Assembly: GCA_017387165.1 (NCBI GenBank)
Contig: JAFOFS010000041.1
Coordinates: forward strand, 1 to 10,826
Direction: 5' to 3'
From: Clostridia bacterium
Lineage (GTDB): Bacteria; Bacillota; Clostridia; Oscillospirales; Acutalibacteraceae
Length of the DNA stretch: 10,826 bases
Shown piece by piece: positions 5,579 to 10,826 of the stretch; the stretch's first letter is position 1, and each line of letters begins with the position of its first letter. The position numbers and the translations under genes are program-made. The notes below the pieces were generated by a model. That model saw only the letters and a list, made by a program, of their open reading frames with translations. It was not told where the DNA came from and did not search any database.

Positions 5579-8206
5579 ATGCAATGGACCGGATTAAACG
5601 AACTGCGCGAGAAGTATCTCTCTTTCTTTGAGAGCAAGGAGCATCTGCGCCTGCCCTCCTTCTCGCTCATTCCGAAAAACGACAAGAGCCTGCTGCTCAT
5701 CAACTCGGGTATGGCGCCGATGAAGAAGTACTTCACCGGCGAGATCACGCCGCCGCGCGGCCGTGTCACTACCTGCCAGAAGTGCATCCGCACCGGTGAC
5801 ATCGAAAACGTCGGTATCACCGACCGTCACGGCACCTTCTTTGAGATGCTGGGCAACTTCTCCTTCGGTGACTATTTCAAGGAGGAGGCCATCCCGTGGG
5901 CGTGGGAATTCTGCACCGAGGTGCTGGAGATGCCGGTTGACCGTCTGTGGGCGACCATCTATCTCGACGACGAGGAGTCCTACAAAATCTGGACCGAAAA
6001 GGTCGGTCTGGACCCCTCCCGTATCGTGCGTCTGGGCAAAAAGGACAACTTCTGGGAGCACGGCGAGGGTCCCTGCGGTCCCTGCACCGAGATCCACTTC
6101 GACCGCGGTCCGGAGCACGGTTGCGGCAAGCCGGATTGCAAGCCGGGCTGCGACTGCGATCGTTACATCGAATTCTGGAACGTCGTGTTCTCCCAGTTTG
6201 ATTCGGACGGCAAGGGCACCTATACCCCCCTGGAGCATCCGAATATCGACACCGGTATGGGTCTGGAGCGTCTGGCCTGCGTGATGCAGGACGTGGACAA
6301 CCTGTTCCTGGTGGATACCGTGCAGAGCATTATGCAGAAAATCTGCGCCATCGCCGGCATCAAGTACGGCGACGACAAAAAGCAGGATATCTCGCTGCGC
6401 GTCATTACCGACCACGTGCGCTCCTGCACCTTTATGATCGGTGACGGCGTGATGCCCTCCAACGAAGGACGCGGCTACGTCCTCCGCCGCCTGCTTCGCC
6501 GCGCCGCCCGTCACGGTCGTCTGCTCGGCATTCAGGGCTGCTTCCTCGGTGAGGTTGCCAAGGTGGTCATCGATTGCAACGAAAACTCCTATCCCGAGCT
6601 GCGTGACAAGCAGGATATGATCCTCAAGCTGATCAACGTCGAGGAAGAGAGCTTTGCGAAAACCATCGACCAGGGTCTGCAGATCCTCGGCGATATGATG
6701 GATGCGTCCAACGGCTCGGTGCTGTCCGGCGAGGATGCATTCCGTCTGTACGACACCTTCGGTTTCCCGTTGGATCTGACCAAGGAAATTCTGGCAGAGC
6801 GCGGTATGACCGCCGACGAGGAGACCTTCCGTTCGCTGATGCTGGAGCAGCGTGAGCGTGCGCGTAACGCCCGTAAAAATGCCGGCGCGGATGCGTGGCT
6901 GGGTCAGGCGGATATGGTGGCGGATATGACCGCGACCGATTTCGTCGGCTACACCGACCTCACCTGCGAAGCCAAGGTGCTGGCCATCGTGCAAAACGAC
7001 GCCCGCGTCGATTCGGTCGAGGCCGGCGCCGATGCGGTGCTGGTGCTGGACACCACCCCCTGCTACGCCGAATCCGGCGGTCAGGTGGGCGATACGGCGG
7101 TGATCACCTCCGCCGGCGCCACCGTCAAGGTGGTGGACACCAAGAAAAATCATCAAAGTGTGATTCTGCATTCGGTGAGCGTCACCGAGGGTACGCTGGC
7201 GGTCGGTGACACGGTCACCGTCGCGGTGGACGTGGATCGCCGCAAGGCCATCATGCGTAACCACACCGCCGCTCACCTGCTGCAGGCGGCTCTGCGCGAG
7301 GTGCTGGGCACCCACGTCGAGCAGGCCGGTCAGCTGGTGGACGACAGCCGCGTGCGTTTCGACTTCACCCATTTCCAGGCGTTGACCGCCGACGAGCTGA
7401 AGGCGATCGAGGCAAAGATCAACGGCTGGATCCTCGAGGCGATCGCCACCGATCTCCGCGAAATGCCGATCGATCAGGCCCGTGCCATGGGTGCCATGGC
7501 GTTGTTCGGTGAAAAATACGGCGACGTCGTGCGCGTGGTCAACGTGCCGCAGGTGTCGGTCGAGCTGTGCGGCGGCACCCACGTCGATAACATCGGCAAG
7601 GTCGGTCTGTTCCACGTCGTGAGCGAATCCTCGGTCGCGGCAGGCGTCCGCCGTATCGAGGCGGTCACCGGCAACAACTCGCTGGATTACGTGGCAGGTC
7701 TGCAGGCGCTGATGGCCGAAGCGGCCGCGGCGATGAAAGCCAATTCGGCAGACGATCTGGTACGCAGCGCCGAGCAGCTGATGAACGAGCTGCACGCGGT
7801 CAAGCGTGAGCGCGATGCCGCCGAAAGCAAGCTGGCGGCGGCCAAGCTGAACGATCTGCTCGGTTCGGCGGTCGAGGTCGGCTCGCTCAAGTTGGCGGTT
7901 GCGGTGATGGACGGCAGCGATTCCGCCGCCATCCGCACGATGGCAGACAACGTCAAGAGCACCATTCCCGAGGGAACGGTGGTGCTGCTGGTCGGCAAGA
8001 CCGACGCTCTCTCCTTTGCCTGCATCTGCGCGGCAGACGCGGTCAAGGCAGGCGCGCACGCCGGCAAGCTCATCAAAGCGGTTACCGCTCTCTGCGGCGG
8101 CAACGGCGGCGGTCGTCCCGACAGCGCCATGGGCGCCGGCAAGGATCTCGCCAAGCTTGGTGAGGTCGCCACTGTGGCAGCAAGCGAACTGAAAGCAATG
8201 CTGTAA
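5579..8206 (+). CDS. alaS: Alanyl-tRNA synthetase
   Basis: This class II synthetase attaches alanine to tRNA-Ala in the cytoplasm. The 875-residue length is normal. The catalytic domain holds INSGMAPMKKYFTGE, RVTTCQKCIRTGDIENVG and the motif-2 region RHGTFFEMLGNFSFGDYFK. The editing domain has zinc ligands His562 and His566 (HTAAH) plus Cys664 and His668 (CGGTH). The C-terminal DHHA1 part has CGGNGGGRPDSAMGAG (from residue 839). A Cys-rich loop at 182-193 (CGKPDCKPGCDC) precedes DRYIEFWN; similar loops are, from memory, common in clostridial AlaRS. I chose ATG 5579 because the protein then begins like other AlaRS enzymes, and AAAGGA lies 11 nt upstream. The frame stays open back to a GTG at 5474, but that lies inside the T-box. 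It heads a run with hinT, the exonuclease gene and mscL. Confidence 0.98.
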   Translation: MQWTGLNELREKYLSFFESKEHLRLPSFSLIPKNDKSLLLINSGMAPMKKYFTGEITPPRGRVTTCQKCIRTGDIENVGITDRHGTFFEMLGNFSFGDYFKEEAIPWAWEFCTEVLEMPVDRLWATIYLDDEESYKIWTEKVGLDPSRIVRLGKKDNFWEHGEGPCGPCTEIHFDRGPEHGCGKPDCKPGCDCDRYIEFWNVVFSQFDSDGKGTYTPLEHPNIDTGMGLERLACVMQDVDNLFLVDTVQSIMQKICAIAGIKYGDDKKQDISLRVITDHVRSCTFMIGDGVMPSNEGRGYVLRRLLRRAARHGRLLGIQGCFLGEVAKVVIDCNENSYPELRDKQDMILKLINVEEESFAKTIDQGLQILGDMMDASNGSVLSGEDAFRLYDTFGFPLDLTKEILAERGMTADEETFRSLMLEQRERARNARKNAGADAWLGQADMVADMTATDFVGYTDLTCEAKVLAIVQNDARVDSVEAGADAVLVLDTTPCYAESGGQVGDTAVITSAGATVKVVDTKKNHQSVILHSVSVTEGTLAVGDTVTVAVDVDRRKAIMRNHTAAHLLQAALREVLGTHVEQAGQLVDDSRVRFDFTHFQALTADELKAIEAKINGWILEAIATDLREMPIDQARAMGAMALFGEKYGDVVRVVNVPQVSVELCGGTHVDNIGKVGLFHVVSESSVAAGVRRIEAVTGNNSLDYVAGLQALMAEAAAAMKANSADDLVRSAEQLMNELHAVKRERDAAESKLAAAKLNDLLGSAVEVGSLKLAVAVMDGSDSAAIRTMADNVKSTIPEGTVVLLVGKTDALSFACICAADAVKAGAHAGKLIKAVTALCGGNGGGRPDSAMGAGKDLAKLGEVATVAASELKAML

Positions 8207-8218
8207 GGAGGCAGAGAA

Positions 8219-8557
8219 ATGGAAAACTGCCTGTTTTGCAAGATTGCGTCGGGTGTCATCCCGTCGAACAAGGTGTATGAGGACGATCTGGTGCTGGCGT
8301 TTCACGACATCGCGCCGGTCGCTCCCACCCACGTTTTGGTGATTCCGAAAGCACATATTGCCTGCGGTGTCTGCGAGCTGAACGCCGACAATGCCGCGGT
8401 GGTGGGTCACCTCTTCTCGGTCATTCCGACCATTGCCGCGCAGCTCGGCATCACCGACTACCGTGTGGTCACCAACAACGGCGAAGAAGCGGGTCAGACG
8501 GTCGGACATCTGCATTTTCATATCCTCGGCGGTCGCCGCCTTGGGGAAATGGGGTAA
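8219..8557 (+). CDS. hinT: HIT family (HinT/PKCI-like) purine nucleotide-binding protein
   Basis: The 112-residue protein is a complete single-domain HIT protein. It starts ENCLFCKIASGVIPSNKVYEDD, carries the ITDYRVVTNNGEEAGQTVGHLHFHILGGR signature in its C-terminal half, and has the histidine triad His97, His99 and His101, of which His101 is the expected catalytic residue. HinT proteins are small homodimeric hydrolases acting on nucleoside phosphoramidates. They can remove AMP from lysyl-AMP-type adducts formed by aminoacyl-tRNA synthetases, which makes a place behind alaS suggestive, although this link is inference. The start ATG 8219 has AAGGAGG 7 nt upstream and lies 12 nt after the alaS stop, so translation is probably tied to the same message. 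Confidence 0.95.
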   Translation: MENCLFCKIASGVIPSNKVYEDDLVLAFHDIAPVAPTHVLVIPKAHIACGVCELNADNAAVVGHLFSVIPTIAAQLGITDYRVVTNNGEEAGQTVGHLHFHILGGRRLGEMG

Positions 8558-8560
8558 TCC

Positions 8561-9451
8561 GTGAAGTACGTGATAATGGATCTGGAATGGAACGGTTCGT
8601 GGTCCAAAGCCGCTCACGGCTACTTCAACGAGATCATTGAGATCGGCGCCACCATGCTGGATGATTCCATGCAAAAGATCGGCGGCTTTCACGCGATGAT
8701 CCGTCCGGTCGTCAGCAAAAAAATCACCAACCTCGTCACCGACCTGACCGGTATCGCGGCGGACGAGCTCAAAGACGGCATCTCCTTTGAACAGGCGATG
8801 CGGGATCTGACCGCCTGGATCGGTGAGGGGACCTCGGTGCTGCTCACCTGGAGCAACACCGATCTGTCGGTGCTGCTGGAAAACTACCGTTTCTTCTTCA
8901 AGAAAACGCATCTCCCCTGGATGCAAAATTACGTGGACGCGCAGGCGTATTGTCAAAGCCGTATGGACGGGGACGACAAGCAGCAGATGGGGCTCACCCG
9001 TGCTTGCGAAACGCTCGGCATCAGCGACGAGGGGCTGACCGCCCATCGGGCGCAAGACGACAGCGAAATGACCGCCCGTGTGCTGGCCAAGCTGTTTGAC
9101 CGTGAAAGCTTTGAGGCGGCGCTGCGACCGGCGGACGAGGAGTTCTACAAGCGGCTCACCTTTAAGCCGTACGTCATCGGCGATATTCATCATCCGCTTA
9201 TCAAAAACGGTTATCTGTCTTTCCGCTGCACCGATTGTCATCGGCGGTTAAAGACCAAAAAGGACTGGCGATTCTTTAATCAATCCTTTTTTGCGGATAT
9301 GGTCTGTCCCGGCTGCGGCAAGGCCTACACCGCCCGGGTGCAGGTGAAGAAAAAGTACGAGGGCGTGGCGGTCAAACGCAAGCTCACCGAAAAAGCACCA
9401 AAACCGGCCGAGCCGGAAATCATAACAAAAGGAGAGAATAGAAATGGCTAA
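8561..9451 (+). CDS. DEDDh 3'-5' exonuclease with C-terminal zinc ribbon (KapD-like)
   Basis: The 296-residue protein has an N-terminal RNase T/DnaQ-type exonuclease fold. The DEDDh set is visible: Asp7 and Glu9 (MDLEWN), Asp101 (TWSNTDLSVL), and His162 with Asp167 (HRAQDD). A C-terminal zinc ribbon follows, with CTDC (223-226) and CPGC (249-252) flanking 'KKDWRFFNQSFFADMV'. The tail (about 260-296) is basic and probably disordered. Such enzymes trim RNA or DNA 3' ends with two metal ions; the substrate here is unknown. The start is GTG 8561, 3 nt after hinT and preceded only by a weak GGGG site, so translational coupling is likely. An internal ATG at 8576 would still keep DLEWN but shorten the first strand. 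The last 8 bp overlap mscL. Confidence 0.88.
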   Translation: MKYVIMDLEWNGSWSKAAHGYFNEIIEIGATMLDDSMQKIGGFHAMIRPVVSKKITNLVTDLTGIAADELKDGISFEQAMRDLTAWIGEGTSVLLTWSNTDLSVLLENYRFFFKKTHLPWMQNYVDAQAYCQSRMDGDDKQQMGLTRACETLGISDEGLTAHRAQDDSEMTARVLAKLFDRESFEAALRPADEEFYKRLTFKPYVIGDIHHPLIKNGYLSFRCTDCHRRLKTKKDWRFFNQSFFADMVCPGCGKAYTARVQVKKKYEGVAVKRKLTEKAPKPAEPEIITKGENRNG

Positions 9452-10007
9452 AAAAGAAAAGAAACCCTGCAAAATTCTCGGCGAATTCAAAACCTTTGTG
9501 ATGCGCGGTAACGTGCTGGATCTGGCTGTCGGCGTTATCATCGGCGGCGCGTTCCAGAAAATCGTCACCTCCGCGGTCAACGACCTCATTATGCCGTTCA
9601 TCGGTCTGATCACCGGCGGCACCAATTTCGCCACCCAATACGTGGTGCTCAAGGGTCATGATCTCGTGGAAGCGGCGCGTGCGGCGGCTCAGCTGGCTGC
9701 CAATGAAGCGGCTGCCGCTGCCGGTACCACCGCTGCGCAGGTGACCCTCACCTCCGCCGAAGCGACCGCAGCAGGTGCGCTGGTGTTTGCCTACGGCGCG
9801 TTCATCACCGCCGTCATCGATTTCCTCATTATGGCGGTCATCGTCTTCCTGCTGGTCAAGGGCATCAATTCCCTGTCCCAGATCGGCAAAAAGAAAGAGG
9901 AAGAGGTTGTCGCTCCTGCCGAGCCGACCACCAAGATCTGCCCGCACTGCTGCAGCGAAATCGCCATTGCCGCGACCCGTTGCCCGCACTGCACCTCCGA
10001 GCTGTAA
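9444..10007 (+). CDS. mscL: Large-conductance mechanosensitive channel with extended loop and zinc ribbon tail
   Basis: MscL forms a homopentameric pore in the cytoplasmic membrane that opens under high tension to release solutes. Visible parts are the N-terminal FKTFVMRGNVLDLAVGVIIGGAF with the first helix (about 23-55), and a second helix (about 118-142; FITAVIDFLIMAVIVFLLVKG). Two features are unusual. The extracellular loop is enlarged by an Ala-rich stretch (about 76-112), making 187 residues against about 136 in E. coli. The cytoplasmic C-terminus ends in a zinc-ribbon-like module, CPHCC (166-170) and CPHC (180-183), after an acidic/basic linker. I recall the Cys-rich tail in other clostridial MscL proteins. 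ATG 9444 has AAAGGAGA about 8 nt upstream, inside the preceding gene, with an 8-bp overlap. No terminator follows directly; the first is at 10159. Confidence 0.95.
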   Translation: MAKKEKKPCKILGEFKTFVMRGNVLDLAVGVIIGGAFQKIVTSAVNDLIMPFIGLITGGTNFATQYVVLKGHDLVEAARAAAQLAANEAAAAAGTTAAQVTLTSAEATAAGALVFAYGAFITAVIDFLIMAVIVFLLVKGINSLSQIGKKKEEEVVAPAEPTTKICPHCCSEIAIAATRCPHCTSEL

Positions 10008-10045
10008 GAAAAGCGCAACGGTAGGTCTTAATTCTTTTCCACATA

Positions 10046-10074
10046 TTGACATTATACTGCACACGGTGTATACT
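10046..10074 (+). promoter_or_regulatory. Consensus sigma-A promoter upstream of the lipoprotein genes
   Basis: TTGACA (10046-10051) and TATACT (10069-10074) have a 17-bp spacer, the same as the alaS promoter. Transcription would begin near 10081. The spacer and -10 contain the inverted repeat ACAC-G-GTGT (10061-10069) and a TATACTG direct repeat (10053-10059 and 10069-10075), possible regulator contacts. The promoter lies 38 bp after the mscL stop. Confidence 0.85.
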
Positions 10075-10102
10075 GAAATCAACGGGCGTACCGGTGATCA
10101 AT

Positions 10103-10147
10103 ATGCTTCATCTGCGGTATTCTCTTGACTTGAAAGTTCATAGATGA
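10103..10147 (+). CDS. Possible 14-residue leader peptide
   Basis: ATG 10103 to TGA 10145-10147 encodes MLHLRYSLDLKVHR, with four leucines. There is no GGAGG, but GGTGATC (10093-10099) matches the extended anti-Shine-Dalgarno complement and places its core about 8 nt before the ATG. The stop lies 11 nt before the terminator hairpin, a position typical of attenuator peptides. Codon bias cannot be judged at this length, so it may be chance. Confidence 0.25.
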   Translation: MLHLRYSLDLKVHR

Positions 10148-10158
10148 GCAAACCATAT

Positions 10159-10187
10159 CGACCTCCGGTATTCCCGGAGGTCGTTTT
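10159..10187 (+). terminator. Strong intrinsic terminator upstream of the lipoprotein genes
   Basis: A perfect 10-bp stem CGACCTCCGG/CCGGAGGTCG (10159-10168 with 10174-10183) closes a TATTC loop and is followed by TTTT. It lies 41 nt before the lipoprotein ATG and is also the first terminator downstream of mscL. The 5' arm contains CCTCC, complementary to GGAGG in the lipoprotein binding site (10217-10221). Confidence 0.88.
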
Positions 10188-10227
10188 GCCATTTTGTGGT
10201 GTATACATATTTACAAGGAGGATGGAT

Positions 10228-10653
10228 ATGAAAAGATTACTGTTTTCGTCACTTACTTTCGTAATCCTTATCCTTCTGTGTTGCTCTTGTGGATTTTTGG
10301 GTCCTCAAAAATATAACTGTGATGCTGATGCAGTCGAGTCCATTCAAATTGTTTCTCTCGATGATTATGTTGAGGGAGAATATCGCTATGATTATACTGT
10401 CCTCGTTCAAATCGATGAGGTTGATGAATTTGTGGCTCGCTTGAATAATCTTAAACATTCAGTAAATTGGGGTGAACCCAGTCAAATGAATGAAGGTTAT
10501 GTTGTTATAAGAATTGAATACAAAAATGGTGATTTTGATTTGCTATATCCTTTTGCCCAATGCTTTAATAGGGATGGTACGAACCAATACGGCTTTTTCT
10601 TTTTTGATGAAGGGCAATTTAATAATTTGATTTCGGATTATACAAATGAGTGA
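10228..10653 (+). CDS. Small predicted lipoprotein, unknown function
   Basis: The 141-residue protein has a lipoprotein-type signal: MKRLLF, a hydrophobic stretch (residues 9-17) and LLCCSCG, with lipidation most likely at Cys21, although the -3 position (Cys) is atypical. The mature part is acidic and aromatic-rich with no motif I recognise; VESIQIVSL (37-44) and IDEVDEFVARLNNLKHSVNWGEPS (62-85) suggest a small alpha/beta domain. It is probably anchored on the outer face of the membrane. I prefer ATG 10228, 6 nt after AAGGAGG; ATG 10222 directly abuts that site. The frame stays open upstream to 10144, but that region crosses the terminator. Base composition is far more AT-rich than the genes to the left. 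It is followed 23 nt later by a similar lipoprotein gene, probably in one operon. Confidence 0.8.
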   Translation: MKRLLFSSLTFVILILLCCSCGFLGPQKYNCDADAVESIQIVSLDDYVEGEYRYDYTVLVQIDEVDEFVARLNNLKHSVNWGEPSQMNEGYVVIRIEYKNGDFDLLYPFAQCFNRDGTNQYGFFFFDEGQFNNLISDYTNE

Positions 10654-10676
10654 GTGTTAATTGATGGGAGGATATT

Positions 10677-10826
10677 ATGAAAACGATTCGTTTGACCGTT
10701 ATTTTCCTGATATTGTCATCTATGCTGCTCGCTTGCGGTTGTACGGTCAATCATCCGTATCCTTTCGATCAAAGTTTTGATAATATCGAAAAAGTATCGC
10801 TTCATCGTGTAGAGGGCAGCGATCCA
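10677..10826 (+). CDS. Second small predicted lipoprotein, 3' end outside window
   Basis: The frame opens at ATG 10677, 5 nt after GGGAGG (10666-10671), and is still open at the window edge after 50 codons. It encodes MKTIRLTVIFLILSSMLLAC, a clear signal with an LLAC lipobox and lipidation predicted at Cys20. The early mature part, SFDNIEKVSLHRVEG (33-47), aligns with ADAVESIQIVSLDDYVEG of the preceding gene, so the two look like tandem paralogs. No function can be given. Confidence 0.82.
   Translation, partial: MKTIRLTVIFLILSSMLLACGCTVNHPYPFDQSFDNIEKVSLHRVEGSDP

Larger units (their letters stand above)
10081..10187 (+). ncRNA. Candidate small RNA or attenuating leader (about 107 nt)
   Basis: A transcript from the consensus promoter would run about 107 nt to a strong intrinsic terminator, with no known RNA family recognised. 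GCTTCATC (10105-10112) can pair with GATGAGC (10143-10149) with one bulged T. TACCGG (10089-10094) can pair with CCGGTA (10165-10170), which would break the terminator's 5' arm and so act as an antiterminator. I see no second convincing promoter between the terminator and the lipoprotein gene, which favours a leader read-through model, but a free small RNA is equally compatible. Both structures were found by eye only. Confidence 0.5.
10065..10206 (+). repeat. Direct repeat of GGTGTATAC, two copies
   Basis: Identical 9-mers lie at 10065-10073, overlapping the -10 box, and at 10198-10206, just before the lipoprotein binding site. Each contains the palindrome GTATAC. They could be operator half-sites, but two copies of a 9-mer in an AT-rich gap are weak evidence. 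Confidence 0.35.

Noticed and set aside
5594..9241. A 1215-codon open frame on the minus strand opposite alaS, hinT and most of the exonuclease gene
   Set aside because: It is a codon-use shadow: the plus-strand genes are certain, and the minus-strand product is His/Gln/Val-rich low-information sequence with no recognisable domain. A real gene overlapping three conserved genes is very unlikely.
10007..10040. GAAAAG/CTTTTC pairing after mscL as a terminator
   Set aside because: The stem is short and A/T-rich, with a loop of about 20 nt and no T-run after it. The hairpin at 10159-10187 is far stronger.
10202..10207. TATACA as a -10 box for the lipoprotein gene
   Set aside because: No acceptable -35 lies 16-18 bp upstream, and the resulting start would fall in the ribosome binding site. 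The nearest TTGCCA is only 10 bp away.
10144..10227. Longer lipoprotein frame starting at ATG 10144
   Set aside because: It would translate through the terminator hairpin and place 28 residues before the signal peptide. ATG 10228 has a strong, well-spaced binding site.

Overview
The window looks like a chromosomal segment of a GC-rich member of the Clostridia (Bacillota), probably an Oscillospiraceae/Ruminococcaceae-type gut bacterium. This rests on family knowledge, not a search. The supports are a T-box riboswitch in front of alaS, strong Shine-Dalgarno sequences with consensus sigma-A promoters (TTGACA-17-TATACT, twice), a DEDDh exonuclease with a C-terminal zinc ribbon, and an MscL channel that also ends in a zinc ribbon. 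Most of it is dense core-genome housekeeping DNA. There are no tRNA or rRNA genes, insertion sequences, CRISPR arrays or phage genes.

Left part (1-5198). The 3' portion of a DUF1015 gene (+) converges on tex (-) across a bidirectional terminator. tex is the second gene of a minus-strand pair with a UPF0178 (YaiI/YqxD) gene, which must start at TTG. Only 34 bp away, and divergent, is a D-2-hydroxyacid dehydrogenase of the glycerate/hydroxypyruvate type. Its 3' end overlaps the convergent 3' end of a YgjP-like zinc metallopeptidase by 20 bp.

Centre (5199-10007). Two back-to-back promoters lie between the metallopeptidase and alaS. The alaS promoter feeds a textbook T-box leader with candidate Ala specifier codons, a mutually exclusive antiterminator and terminator, and a UGGU acceptor-pairing bulge. 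Downstream is a tight plus-strand run with no internal terminator that I can see: alaS, a HinT-like HIT protein, a DEDDh 3'-5' exonuclease with a zinc ribbon, and mscL. The gaps are 12 nt, 3 nt and an 8-nt overlap. Tail genes with no obvious link to alanine may therefore be partly under tRNA-Ala control.

Right part (10008-10826). Composition changes sharply: 43 of 60 bases are G+C at 8101-8160, against 17 of 60 at 10501-10560. A consensus promoter is followed by about 107 nt ending in a perfect 10-bp hairpin with a T-run, then two small lipoprotein genes that look paralogous, the second cut by the window edge. The 107-nt element contains a 14-codon ORF that stops 11 nt before the hairpin, and an upstream segment able to pair with the hairpin's 5' arm. 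It could be an attenuating leader for the lipoprotein genes or a stand-alone small RNA. This is the least explained and most interesting part of the window.
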